From Kitasatospora sp. MAP5-34 (GTDB taxonomy: Bacteria > Actinomycetota > Actinomycetes > Streptomycetales > Streptomycetaceae): a DNA stretch of 64,000 bases. Where the stretch lies: contig NZ_JARXZC010000014.1 of the NCBI RefSeq assembly GCF_029894335.1, positions 86,555-150,554 of the forward strand, given 5' to 3'. Under the pieces are notes generated by a model. It did not search any database, had not been told where the DNA came from, and saw only the letters and a list, made by a program, of their open reading frames with translations. This document shows, piece after piece, positions 25,276 to 34,669 of the stretch (positions within the stretch are counted from its first letter, which is position 1; every line of letters begins with the position of its first letter). The translations under genes were made by a program, and so were the position numbers.

Positions 25276-26973
25276 ATGGAGCACGAACCCCTCGACCCGG
25301 GGACCCACGCCGCCGCCGGTCCACCCCAGCCCGGCGGGGAGCCGTGGCAGCGCCTGACCGGGTACGCGTATCTGAGCGCCCCCGAGCGCATGGAGTACGT
25401 GGCGGTGATGCGGGTGTTCTGCTCCACGCTGCTCGCCGATCTGGCCGTGCCCGACGTACGGGCCAAACTGCCGCAGCACAGCGTGTCAACGTCATCAGTG
25501 TCATCAGTGCCATCAGTGTCAGGGGAATCGCTCGACGCCGAGACGCTGACCGCCCGGCTCGAACAGCTGGTGAAGTGGGGCAACCTGCTGCGCAGCACGC
25601 ACGCGGTCAAGGTCACCAGCATCGCGGAGTACCAGCGCTCGCGCGCCCGGTACCAGCTGTCGAAGCTCGGGGAGCGGATCCAGCGGGACGCCGACGAGGT
25701 GCTCGCGGGGGCGGACGCGGCACGGGAGGTGAGCAGTGAGCTGCTGACCCTGGTGGACCGGGGGCTCGGCGAACTCGTCCTCGCCGTGCGGCGGCCGGGC
25801 GGCGCCGATCCCCAGGACGCGCTGGAGCGGGTCAGCACGCTGTTCGTCCAGTTCGCCGAGTTCGCGGACTCGGTCCGGGACTTCTACGCCTACCTGGGCC
25901 AGGTGCTGACCCGCTACGACCTGGACGGAGCCGAGTACCAGGGTTTCAAGGAACTCCTGCTGGACTACGTGGAGGCGATCACCGAGGACGTGTCGTTCCG
26001 GTCGCCGAGGATCGCGGCGAGCCTGGCCGAGCTGTGGCCCGAGCTGCCCGGCCTGTTGCAGCGGATCGACGGCCACGCGGTCGGGCTGGGGACCCTGTCG
26101 TCCGGACTCCCGGAGACCCGGGTGCAGCGCAGCCGTGGGCGGGAGCTCGCGGACTGGGAGGGCCTGCGTGGCTGGTTCGTCGACCTGGACGGCCAGGGCA
26201 GCCAGGTCGACCAGCTCCGGGACGCGACGTTGCGCGCTCTCCAGTCACTGCTGGCCAACGCCAAGCGGATGCTCCGCTCGGCGTCCGGCGAGATGTCGCG
26301 GCGCCGGGATCTGCTGCGGCTCGCGGCCTGGTTCGACGCCGCCGACCCGGAGGGAGCGCACGACCTCGCGGTCGCCGCCTTCGGGCTCTACGGCGCACGC
26401 CACCTCGGCGTGGCTCCGGACCCGGACGGAGTGGTGCCCGCCTACGTCAGTTGGTGGAGCGGCCCGGTCGTCGACGTGCCGGTGGCCCTGCGGGAGCGCG
26501 GCAACCGGGCGCAGCGCGGCCGGACCGCCGCCGTCGAGGACCACTCCGCGCAGAAGCTCCGGCTGGTCGAGCAGGCGCAGGCCCAGGCGGCCGCCCGGCA
26601 GGCCGCCGCCGCCGAACTGCGCAGCGCGTCCGGCCGGTTCGAGCAGGTCCGGCTGACCGCGGCGGCCATGACCCTGCTGCTGGAGCTGCTCGCCTCGGCG
26701 CTCGGCCAGGCCCAGCTCCGGCGCCCCGCTGATGTCCACCCAGCCGGCGACCCGACTGACTTCAGGTTGGACGATATCCAGGCGGGGGACGCCGAGTTGG
26801 ACCTTCATCTGACGGTTCTTCGGATACCCGGTGTCAGCTCGGTGCTGCGTTCCGTGGACGGTGACCTGACGGTCGACGACCTGGAGCTGGTCGTCACGGC
26901 GTACCGCGCGCCCGGCATGGCCGACACTGTGGCCGGCACCGTGGCCGATACCGTGGCAGAGGTGAGTGCCTGA
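25276..26973 (+). CDS. jetA: Wadjet component JetA (DUF2397/TIGR02677 family)
   Basis: A 565-residue protein of the TIGR02677 type, the kleisin-like subunit of a Wadjet SMC complex. The family is recognised from YAYLSAPERMEYVAVMRVF near the N terminus, FVQFAEFADSVRDFYAYLGQVLTRYDLD, the DWEGLRGWFVD block and the RRRDLLRLAAWFD region. It also fits the fixed order with the next three genes. Wadjet complexes find small circular DNA by loop extrusion and cut it, restricting plasmids. An Ser/Val-rich insert (about residues 75-88) is coded by short TCATCAGTG-like repeats, and the tail ends in ADTVAGTVADTVAEV. It starts the operon at ATG 25276, possibly leaderless, and overlaps jetB by TGATG. Confidence 0.85.
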   Translation: MEHEPLDPGTHAAAGPPQPGGEPWQRLTGYAYLSAPERMEYVAVMRVFCSTLLADLAVPDVRAKLPQHSVSTSSVSSVPSVSGESLDAETLTARLEQLVKWGNLLRSTHAVKVTSIAEYQRSRARYQLSKLGERIQRDADEVLAGADAAREVSSELLTLVDRGLGELVLAVRRPGGADPQDALERVSTLFVQFAEFADSVRDFYAYLGQVLTRYDLDGAEYQGFKELLLDYVEAITEDVSFRSPRIAASLAELWPELPGLLQRIDGHAVGLGTLSSGLPETRVQRSRGRELADWEGLRGWFVDLDGQGSQVDQLRDATLRALQSLLANAKRMLRSASGEMSRRRDLLRLAAWFDAADPEGAHDLAVAAFGLYGARHLGVAPDPDGVVPAYVSWWSGPVVDVPVALRERGNRAQRGRTAAVEDHSAQKLRLVEQAQAQAAARQAAAAELRSASGRFEQVRLTAAAMTLLLELLASALGQAQLRRPADVHPAGDPTDFRLDDIQAGDAELDLHLTVLRIPGVSSVLRSVDGDLTVDDLELVVTAYRAPGMADTVAGTVADTVAEVSA

Positions 26974-28397
26974 TGGCGGCGTTGCCCTCCGCGTACGACG
27001 TCGCGCTCGCCGCCGAACGGCGCGCCGCCGCGCGGCTGCTGCTCGCGCACCCGCTGGTGACCTCGAACGGGCCGCACGCCGACGCCTTTCCGCTGATTCG
27101 CCGCCATGCCGACTGGCTCGCCCAGCGGTTCCAACAGGTGCTGGGCTACCGCCTGTTGGTGGAGGCCTCGTATGCCCGGCTGTTCAAGGCCGGTCTCGGC
27201 GCGGCGGCCGGCCACCGGCTGGTCCGGTCGACCGGCACACCCTTCACGCCCCGCACCTATGCCTACCTCGCCCTCGCCCTGTCCGTCCTGGTGACGGCGC
27301 CCGAGCAGCTCCTGCTCTCGCAACTGGTCGCCGACCTGCGAGCGGCGGCGGTCGACGCGGGTCTCGAACTCGCCGACACCGGGCGGCAGGTGGAGAAGCG
27401 GACGATGGCCGCCGCGCTGCGCCAGCTGGTCGAGTGGGGCGTACTGAGCGAGACCGAGGGCAGCATCGGCGCGGTGGCGGACGACTCGGCGGCCGAGGCG
27501 CTGCTGACGGTCGACCGGGACATCGCCCGGGTGGTGGTGGCCGGCCCGCTCGCAGCGAGCCGCGACGGCGCGGATCTCGTGCTCCGGGCCGCCGACCCGG
27601 GGTTCGGCGGGCCCCGGACGTACGTACGGCGCCGGCTGGTGGAGACACCGGTCGTCCACCTGGACGATCTCACCGCTGCCGAGCGCGAGTGGCTGCGCAC
27701 CCGGCAGCGTCGGGAGGCCCAGGCATTCTCCGAACTGCTCGGCCTGGAGGCGGAGATCCGCGCCGAGGGTGTCGCGATGGTCGACCCGGACGACGAGCTG
27801 AGCGACCTGCACTTCCCGGGAACGGGCACGGTCGCCCAGGCCGCGCTGCTCCTGGTGGACCGGCCCGTCCGGCAGCTGCGGCCCGAGGACGCGGGCCACC
27901 CGGCGGTCGGCGGCCGCCTGACGATCGGTGTACCGATCCCACCCGGCCTGGTCGACGAGATCCTGCACGACCTCATCGAGGCCTACGGACGACGGAGCAA
28001 CTGGCAGCGCGGCTACCTGGACGACCGGGCGGCGCTGAGCTCCGACGTCCTCGAACTCCTCACCCGGATGCGGCTGGTGGCCCCGGCCGGCCCGCTGCGC
28101 GCCGACGGGCAGGGCGTCCCGCCGGAGTACGGGACGGACGCCGCCGACGGACGGTCCGTCACCGACGTCGCAGCCGCCAGAGGACATGCGGGCGGCCATG
28201 GCCTGGTCCTGCTGGCCGCAGCGGCCCGCTACGCCACCACCGTCTCGCTCCCGGCCCGGAAGCCGGACCAGCCGCCGCCCGACCGCGCGGACCGGCCGTC
28301 AGCCGACCACGCCGACCACGCCGCCCGCCCGCTGCCCGACGCCCGCGCGGACCAGCCGTCAGCCGACGACGCCCGACAGGAAGAGCCGTCACCTTGA
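26973..28397 (+). CDS. jetB: Wadjet component JetB (DUF2398/TIGR02678 family)
   Basis: A 474-residue protein of the TIGR02678 family, the winged-helix KITE-like partner of the kleisin. Recognisable blocks are ERRAAARLLLAHPLV, YRLLVEASYARLFKAGLG, a winged-helix stretch MAAALRQLVEWGVLSETEG and VDEILHDLIEAYG. The fold ends near VLLAAAARY. It is followed by a 50-residue Asp/Arg/Pro/Ala-rich tail with repeated PSADHADH/PSADDA-type segments, not needed by the fold and probably flexible. ATG 26973 overlaps the jetA stop by one base. Its stop overlaps the jetC TTG start by four bases, so the subunits are made together. Confidence 0.85.
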   Translation: MAALPSAYDVALAAERRAAARLLLAHPLVTSNGPHADAFPLIRRHADWLAQRFQQVLGYRLLVEASYARLFKAGLGAAAGHRLVRSTGTPFTPRTYAYLALALSVLVTAPEQLLLSQLVADLRAAAVDAGLELADTGRQVEKRTMAAALRQLVEWGVLSETEGSIGAVADDSAAEALLTVDRDIARVVVAGPLAASRDGADLVLRAADPGFGGPRTYVRRRLVETPVVHLDDLTAAEREWLRTRQRREAQAFSELLGLEAEIRAEGVAMVDPDDELSDLHFPGTGTVAQAALLLVDRPVRQLRPEDAGHPAVGGRLTIGVPIPPGLVDEILHDLIEAYGRRSNWQRGYLDDRAALSSDVLELLTRMRLVAPAGPLRADGQGVPPEYGTDAADGRSVTDVAAARGHAGGHGLVLLAAAARYATTVSLPARKPDQPPPDRADRPSADHADHAARPLPDARADQPSADDARQEEPSP

Positions 28398-31300
28398 GCC
28401 GCCAGATCGCCCCCACCGGACCGCAGGCCCCTGTCGGCGGGTACGGACGGCAGGAGCCCGCCGCGTACCGCTTCCGGATGCACCGGGCGGGCATCCGCAA
28501 CGTCTGGCAGTACGACGAACAGGAGTTCCAGTTCGGCGACGGTCGGCTCCTGCTGCGTGGCAAGAACGGCGCCGGCAAGTCCAAGGCCCTGGAAATGCTG
28601 CTGCCGTACCTCCTCGACGGCGACGCCCGCGCGCTCGACGCCACCGGGACGGGCCGTACCACCCTCGCCTGGCTGATGCTCGACGGCTTCGAGCAGACCA
28701 ACCGGCTCGGCTACCTCTGGGTCGAGTTCCGCCGCACCGACGAGAGCGGCGCGCAGCGGTACCTCACCCTCGGCGCCGCCATCCGCGCCTCCAAGTCCGC
28801 GAACACCGCCAAACCGTTCTTCTTCAGCACCACCCGGCGCGTCGGCGAAGACCTCCAACTCGCCGAGGCAGGGCAGCCGTTGCCGCTGGACCGGCTGCGT
28901 GCGAGCATCGGCCCGGAGAACGTCCTGGATCGCGCCGAGGACCACCGGACGCGGGTGGCCCGCGAGCTGTTCGGCCTCACCGACAGCTCCCGGTACCGCA
29001 ATCTCACCCAGCAGCTGCACCGGCTGCGCCGCCCCACGATCGGCGACCGCATCGAGTCGGGCGGCCTGGTCGCGGTGCTCAGCGAGACCCTTCCCGGGCT
29101 CGACGAGGAGGTGGTCGAGAAGGTCGCCCGCAACCTGGACGACCTCGACAGCGTCCGTGACGACCTCGGCAGGCTGGAGAAGACCGACGCCGCCCTGCGC
29201 CATTTCCTCGGCGGCTACCGGGGCTACCTGCACGGCCTGTTGCGCCGCCGCGCCGCCGACGTCAGCGGCGAACTGCTGCTGCTCGCCGAGCGACGCAAGG
29301 CGGCCGGCGTCGCCGCCAAGCTCGTCTCGGACCTGAGGACCGCCGAGGCTGCCGCAGTGGCGAGCCGCGACACGATGTGGGGTGAGCAGGAGGACGCCAC
29401 GTCGGATCTCCGGACCCTCGAGAAGAGCGCGGGCTACCGCAGTCTGCAGGAACTCGGCGAGCGACGCGGCACGGTGGAGGCGCTGCGGACAGCGGCAGAG
29501 GCAGCGTTCAAGGCGCTCCGGGGTGCCCACGGCGCCGAGGTGGCGGCGGGTGCCGGACTCTCCGCCGGAGCGCTCCGTACGGGCACCGAACTCCGCGAAC
29601 TCGGTGCCTGGCACCGCGAACTGCGCGATGCCGCTGAGAAGTCGGGTCTGGCCCTCGCGCATCTGGGCGACCCGGCGACGGTCCCCGCGATCACTGTCGG
29701 CCGGGCCTCGGACGAGGAGTTGACCGATCCGGACGGAGCCGGTCACCAACTGCGCCGCGAGCTGGTGACCGCCTTCGACGCCGGGGCCGTGGTGGCGGCG
29801 CTGCGCAGCTGGGACGGCCAACTGGCCGCAGCCGAACCGGTCGTGAAGACCAGGCTCCGGACGGTCGGTGAACTGTCCGGTCTTCTGGCGCAGGCCCGCG
29901 CCGCCGAGGAATCCGCGCGGGAGGCCGACACCGAGTACGAACGCCTGGAGGCGCAGGCCCAGAGCGCCGCCGAGCAGACGGAACTCCGCAGGGGCGCGGT
30001 GCTGTTGGCGGGCGACGCGTACACGGCGCAGGTCTCCGCCTGGGCGGACCGGCTCCAGACCCTGGCCGGCGAACCCCTCGACGCGGTTCGGGCCGTCGTG
30101 GCCCAGGACCGGTCCCAAGCGGCTTTCGCGGACCGGGCGTTGCCCGCCGACGTCGCCGAGGAGGTCGAGACGGCCGCGCACGAGGCACTCGCCGGCCCGC
30201 TGAAGAGGCTCTCGGACCAGCGCGACAGCACCGCGGCGCTGGTCCCCGGCCTCGCCGCCACGCTCGAAACCCTCCGGCACGACCAGGCGGTGTGGGAACA
30301 GCACACCGACCCCGAGCCACCCCGCGCCCGGCACCACGAAGCTGTCCGGGCGCCGTTCACCGGTGCACCGCTGTACCGGGTCGTGGACTTCGCCGACGGT
30401 CTGACGGACGGCGAACAGAGCGGCCTGGAAGCGGCGTTGGAGGCCGGCGGGCTGCTCGATGCCTGGGTCACCGCCGAGGGAACGGCGCTCGACCCGCTCA
30501 CCCGCGACACCCTGCTCGTCCCCGACACACCGACGGCCCCCGGGCCGAACCTGGCGGACGTCCTGCACCCGGTCTCCACCCCCGGCAGTGGAGTGACGGA
30601 CCGTCAGATCCACCAACTCCTCGCCTCGGTAGCACTGGTACCGGAAGGCAGCCCGCTCGACGGGCCGTCCCGTAGTGCGGTCAGCCCGGACGGCCGCTGG
30701 CGGCTGGGCGTCCTACAGGGCGCCCACCGGAAGACCCGGGCCGAGTACGTCGGCGCCGAGGTGCGCGCCGCCACCAAACGGCAGCGGCTCGCCGAGCTGG
30801 CCGGCCGGATCGCCGCCGCCGAGACCGAACTGACCACCGTCCAGGCACTCCTGAAGACCCTGACGGATCACCGGGACACCCTCACCGCTGCTCTGCGGCG
30901 CGCGCCGAAGATCCATGGCCTCACCGACGCCTGGGCCCGCCTCACGGAGGCCGAACGCGCCGGGACGGCCCTCGCCCGCGCCACCGCTACGGCGGCCCGG
31001 GCGGCGAGCGAGGCCCGGACCCGCAGCGCGCAGGCCCGCCGGCAGGCCGAATCCCTGGCCACCGCCCACGCCCTGCCGGTCGACCCGCCCGCCCTGGACC
31101 TCGTCCGTGAGGCCCTGCGCGATCTCGGCAGCGGCACGGACCGGCTGCGCCGGCGGATCCGCACGGTCTCCGAGAGCATGGCCGCGCACCGGACCGAACG
31201 CACGGCCTACGAGAGCGCCCGGTCCGGCCACGCGGACGCGGCGGCCGACTACGTGCGGCACAGCGCGGCCCTGGCGGCCGCCCGCCGGGAGATCCGCCGG

Positions 31301-32638
31301 CTGGAGGAGACCGTCGGCGCGACGGCGCAGCAGATCCTCGCCGAGGAGGACGCGATCAGGCGGCGCCTGGCCACGATCGCCGACCACCTGCCGAAGGCCG
31401 AACGGGAGGTCGAGCGCCTGCACGACGAGCGGGTACGCGCGGAACAGGACGAACAGGCCCGCCGGACCGCCCTCGGCAGCCAGGAGGAGGAGGTGATCCG
31501 CTGCGGCCGCGCCCTGCGGACCGCGCTGGCGACCCCCGAGGTCGTACGCGGCGCCGGGCTGACCGCCCACACCGCCGAGCTGACCGCGCCCGACCCGGCC
31601 CACGACGACGCGCGGGCCCGCCTCAAGGCCCTGCACACGCTGGTGGACTCCTTGCGCGGCACGCTGGACCCGGAGCGACGGGACATCTCCGACACGGCGC
31701 TGCTCAACCGGTTCAACGACCTGCGCGACCAACTCGTCGGCGGCTACGACGCGGCGCTGGAGGAACCCGACGGCATCAAGGTCTGCCGACTCCTCGACGA
31801 CACCGGCCAGCACGACGTGGCCCTGGTCGGGGAGCGCATCGCACTCCAGGCCGCCGACGCCCGCTCCCGGCTCACCGAACGCGAACGCGACGTCTTCCAC
31901 CGCTTCCTCACCGGCGAGCTGGGCGACAACCTCTCCAGCCAGGTCCTCGCCGCCGCCGCCCTGGTCGAGGCGCTCAACCGCACCCTGCGCTCCGTCCGCA
32001 CCTCGCACGGGCTCGGCGTCGAGCTGGACTGGCGGCTCGCCGACACCGTGTCCGCCGACGTACGGGCCGCCGTGGAACTCCTGCGCAGCCCGTCCGGTCT
32101 GCGGACCCGCGAACAGTCGGAGCAACTGCGGGAGGTCCTGCAGCGCAGGATCGAGGACGCCCGCCGGGCCGACCCCGCAGCCGGCTACGCCGCGCACCTG
32201 CGTACCGCGCTCGACTACCGCAGCTGGTTCACCTTCCAACCGTGGGTCGTCGACGACGCGGCCGCCGTCCGCAGGCGCAAGCTCTCCGGGCGCACCGGCC
32301 TCAGCCAGGGGGAGCAGCGCGTCCTGTCCTACCTCGTACTCTTCGCCGCTGCGGCGGCCCACTTCACCACACTCGCCGAGTCGGCGCCGCAGGCCCCGCG
32401 CCTGATCCTGCTCGACGACGCCTTCGCCAAGGTCGACGAGCCCACCCACGCCAGACTGGGCCGCATCCTGGTCGACCTCGATCTCGACTTCGTGCTGACC
32501 AGTGAACGGCTGATGGGCAACTGGCCGGATGTGCCGTCCCTGCACATCTACGAATGCCTGCGCGACCCGCACCACCGAGGCGTCGCGACGCTGCACTACA
32601 CCTGGAACGGCCGCAACCGCCGGCTGGTGAGCGTGTGA
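28394..32638 (+). CDS. jetC: Wadjet SMC-like ATPase JetC (TIGR02680 family)
   Basis: A 1414-residue SMC/Rad50-type ATPase. Walker A is GKNGAGKS at residues 56-63. The middle is a long charged coiled coil (about 250-1200) with a hinge-like segment near the PFTGAPLYRVVDFADGLTDG region. The C-terminal signature is LSQGEQRVLSYLVLF (about 1303), and Walker B is RLILLDDAFAKVDE (about 1336-1348), then the D-loop and switch His region. It is the loop-extruding motor of the complex. The start is a rare TTG (28394-28396) overlapping the jetB stop (TTGA) with GGAAGAG upstream. It gives the N terminus expected for the family, ending in RNVWQYDEQEF before Walker A, so later ATGs are not used. Confidence 0.9.
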   Translation: MSRQIAPTGPQAPVGGYGRQEPAAYRFRMHRAGIRNVWQYDEQEFQFGDGRLLLRGKNGAGKSKALEMLLPYLLDGDARALDATGTGRTTLAWLMLDGFEQTNRLGYLWVEFRRTDESGAQRYLTLGAAIRASKSANTAKPFFFSTTRRVGEDLQLAEAGQPLPLDRLRASIGPENVLDRAEDHRTRVARELFGLTDSSRYRNLTQQLHRLRRPTIGDRIESGGLVAVLSETLPGLDEEVVEKVARNLDDLDSVRDDLGRLEKTDAALRHFLGGYRGYLHGLLRRRAADVSGELLLLAERRKAAGVAAKLVSDLRTAEAAAVASRDTMWGEQEDATSDLRTLEKSAGYRSLQELGERRGTVEALRTAAEAAFKALRGAHGAEVAAGAGLSAGALRTGTELRELGAWHRELRDAAEKSGLALAHLGDPATVPAITVGRASDEELTDPDGAGHQLRRELVTAFDAGAVVAALRSWDGQLAAAEPVVKTRLRTVGELSGLLAQARAAEESAREADTEYERLEAQAQSAAEQTELRRGAVLLAGDAYTAQVSAWADRLQTLAGEPLDAVRAVVAQDRSQAAFADRALPADVAEEVETAAHEALAGPLKRLSDQRDSTAALVPGLAATLETLRHDQAVWEQHTDPEPPRARHHEAVRAPFTGAPLYRVVDFADGLTDGEQSGLEAALEAGGLLDAWVTAEGTALDPLTRDTLLVPDTPTAPGPNLADVLHPVSTPGSGVTDRQIHQLLASVALVPEGSPLDGPSRSAVSPDGRWRLGVLQGAHRKTRAEYVGAEVRAATKRQRLAELAGRIAAAETELTTVQALLKTLTDHRDTLTAALRRAPKIHGLTDAWARLTEAERAGTALARATATAARAASEARTRSAQARRQAESLATAHALPVDPPALDLVREALRDLGSGTDRLRRRIRTVSESMAAHRTERTAYESARSGHADAAADYVRHSAALAAARREIRRLEETVGATAQQILAEEDAIRRRLATIADHLPKAEREVERLHDERVRAEQDEQARRTALGSQEEEVIRCGRALRTALATPEVVRGAGLTAHTAELTAPDPAHDDARARLKALHTLVDSLRGTLDPERRDISDTALLNRFNDLRDQLVGGYDAALEEPDGIKVCRLLDDTGQHDVALVGERIALQAADARSRLTERERDVFHRFLTGELGDNLSSQVLAAAALVEALNRTLRSVRTSHGLGVELDWRLADTVSADVRAAVELLRSPSGLRTREQSEQLREVLQRRIEDARRADPAAGYAAHLRTALDYRSWFTFQPWVVDDAAAVRRRKLSGRTGLSQGEQRVLSYLVLFAAAAAHFTTLAESAPQAPRLILLDDAFAKVDEPTHARLGRILVDLDLDFVLTSERLMGNWPDVPSLHIYECLRDPHHRGVATLHYTWNGRNRRLVSV

Positions 32639-33945
32639 GCAGGCCCCAGCTACCGGCGCTGTCCGATCCCCCGGCCATGTCCGCCGAGACCAGGGCGTGG
32701 CTGGCCCGGCCCGGCCTGGACCGGCTGTGGGTCCTGCTGCGCCACCGGTTGGAGCGCAACGGCCTGCAAGCAGCCGGCAGCGTGCGCCTCACCGAACTGA
32801 CTCCCACCGAACGCGAGGCGCTCTCCCTCCTGCTCGGCCGTCAGGTCACCCGCCCGGAGGCCACGGTCCGCCTGGCCGAACTGGACACCCGCCTGCGCTG
32901 CACGGCGGTCGGCCGGGGTCTGGTCGACACCGTCGACCAGCTCGGCCCGGCCCTGACCGACCGCCGGGCCGCCCGCGACACCGCCCGCGCCCGACGCGCC
33001 GACCTGTGGGCCTCGGCGAGCACGGCCCTGGCGGGCTCACCACTGGCCGGGCAGGACTGGGCCGCCGCCTGGCTGGACGACCTCCGCCGCGCCGGAACAC
33101 CCGGCCGCCTGACGCCCGAAGCTGCAACGGACCTGGTGCGCCAGGCCGTTCAGCTCCTCGGCATCCTCTTCCCCGGCGGACCTGACGGACCATCAGATTC
33201 CAAGCTCCGGGGCCGGGGCGAACTCGCCTCGCGCGTCACGGGAACCGCCCACGGCCTGGACGACGACACCGTCCTCGCCCGCCTCGTACAACGCGGTATC
33301 GCCCGTGCCCACGGGGTGGCGCTCTCCGACGGCGCGGCGGGCCGTCGCGCACTGTGGCGCCTCGCCTCGGTCTCCCCGGACGAGGTGTCGAGCACCGTCC
33401 TCACCTATGGACTCCGCCCGACCGGACCCGGCTGGCGCGAAGCGGCACTGCGCGAACGCGCCGACCACAACGCCGAGACCCACCTCACCCTCCGGGACCT
33501 GCGCAGCCTCGACCTCGCCCTGCCGCCGGGCACCCGGGTACACGTCTGCGAGAACCCTCGCGTGGTCGAGGCGGCGGCGGAGGCGGCCTGCACCGCGCCC
33601 TTGGTCTGCACGTCCGGAAGCGCCGCCACCGTCGTGCTGGAGCTCCTGGACGCACTGGCCGCCGCGAGCTGCGAACTCCGTTACCACGGCGACTTCGACT
33701 GGCCCGGCCTGGCCCTCGCCAACCGCGTCCTGCAACGCTGCGCAGCCACCCCCTGGCGGATGACGGCCGAAGACTACGAGCAACTGGCCGCCCACGCCCG
33801 GGCCCAGGGCGCCCCGCCCCTGCCACTGTCCGGCACACCCGTCGCGGCCGGCTGGGACGCCGCCCTGGCCCCTGCGATGACGGCCCTCGGTACGGCTCTG
33901 CACGAGGAGTCGGCCCTCCCCTTCCTCCTCGCGGACCTGGCTTAG
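32635..33945 (+). CDS. jetD: Wadjet nuclease component JetD (DUF2399/TIGR02679 family)
   Basis: A 436-residue protein of the DUF2399 family with a C-terminal TOPRIM fold. The metal-binding Glu306 is in VCENPRVVEAAAE, and the Asp pair is in YHGDFDWPGLALAN (Asp353, Asp355). The N-terminal half binds the rest of the complex or DNA. TOPRIM subunits of Wadjet cut the DNA once the SMC motor stalls on a small circle. All three acidic residues are intact, so it should be active. GTG 32635 overlaps the jetC stop by GTGA. It is the last gene of the four-gene system and no further defence gene follows. Confidence 0.88.
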   Translation: MSRPQLPALSDPPAMSAETRAWLARPGLDRLWVLLRHRLERNGLQAAGSVRLTELTPTEREALSLLLGRQVTRPEATVRLAELDTRLRCTAVGRGLVDTVDQLGPALTDRRAARDTARARRADLWASASTALAGSPLAGQDWAAAWLDDLRRAGTPGRLTPEAATDLVRQAVQLLGILFPGGPDGPSDSKLRGRGELASRVTGTAHGLDDDTVLARLVQRGIARAHGVALSDGAAGRRALWRLASVSPDEVSSTVLTYGLRPTGPGWREAALRERADHNAETHLTLRDLRSLDLALPPGTRVHVCENPRVVEAAAEAACTAPLVCTSGSAATVVLELLDALAAASCELRYHGDFDWPGLALANRVLQRCAATPWRMTAEDYEQLAAHARAQGAPPLPLSGTPVAAGWDAALAPAMTALGTALHEESALPFLLADLA

Positions 33946-34092
33946 ACCGACCGGCGGCCGGCCGCGCCTGTCCTCGGCCGGCGTCGAGCAAGGGCTGTGG
34001 ATCGGGACGAGTACCTCATGCGCCCGGGACGCCAGCGCTCTCATCCTGGTGCAGACAGACAGCACACCTGCTGCACCTGCTGAGGAGAACTC

Positions 34093-34479
34093 ATGCTCGG
34101 ACGAACGAAGATCAAGCTGATCGCCGCGCTGTCGTGCGGGGTCGTCGCGCTGGCACCCACGGCGGCGGTGGCCGCCGCAGGCAGCGGCGCCGGGGCCGCC
34201 ACCTCCGCTCAGGCGGCGCCGCAGGCGCCGGCCGACCCCCATCCGCCCTACCGGGCCGAGTTCTTCGTGCCCGGAGTGATCATCTGGAGTGCGCCGGACG
34301 GCCAGTCGACCCGCCTCGGCCTGGGCTACCCGGGGCAGGGGTTCGCCGTCGACGACAACGCGGACGGCTCCAACTACACGTGTGATCTCACCAGTACCAC
34401 CTTCTGGCTGCACGGTCAGGACATCGCCACGGGTGTCGTCGGCTGGGTCCCCTCCTGCAACCTCAACCTCGCTGGCTGA
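34093..34479 (+). CDS. Small secreted protein, SH3-like
   Basis: A 128-residue exported protein. It has a signal peptide (KLIAALSCGVVALAPTAAVAAAG), an Ala/Gln/Pro-rich spacer and a domain of about 75 residues. The domain has a pattern of small secreted SH3-type modules: an IIWSAPDGQSTRLGLGYPGQGF start, then NYTCDLTSTTFWLHG and TGVVGWVPSCNL. Two Cys could form a disulphide. GAGGAG stands 7 bases before the ATG. Function is unknown; cell-wall binding is a guess from the fold. It is transcribed alone and ends at the hairpin 34582-34620. Confidence 0.75.
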   Translation: MLGRTKIKLIAALSCGVVALAPTAAVAAAGSGAGAATSAQAAPQAPADPHPPYRAEFFVPGVIIWSAPDGQSTRLGLGYPGQGFAVDDNADGSNYTCDLTSTTFWLHGQDIATGVVGWVPSCNLNLAG

Positions 34480-34581
34480 CACCCCGCCCCACCCTCGGCC
34501 CGCCCACTCCCGCGCCGACCTGGTCGCAGCCGCCGGCGTCGGACCGTGGCTGAAGTACGGCCGCCGCACCGGCGACCACGG

Positions 34582-34620
34582 CTGAGGACCGCCCCGTCGT
34601 TCGACGGAGGCGGTCCTCAG
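34582..34620. terminator. Hairpin terminator between convergent genes, followed by short repeats
   Basis: An imperfect hairpin with outer arms CTGAGGACCGCC and GGCGGTCCTCAG and an inner GTCG-TTCGAC stem, between the small secreted protein (plus) and the collagenase (minus). From 34621 to about 34670 the octamer GTCAGGTC recurs in direct, partly diverged copies. Confidence 0.65.
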
Positions 34621-34669
34621 GTCGTCAGGTCGTCAGGTCATCGGCCGGTCAGGCCATCGGCCCGTCAGG

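Noticed and set aside
26966..28393. Open frame in front of the TTG start of jetC that would make a much longer SMC protein
   Set aside because: It overlaps jetB entirely and is Arg/Pro/Gly-rich shadow sequence; the TTG start gives the expected N terminus.
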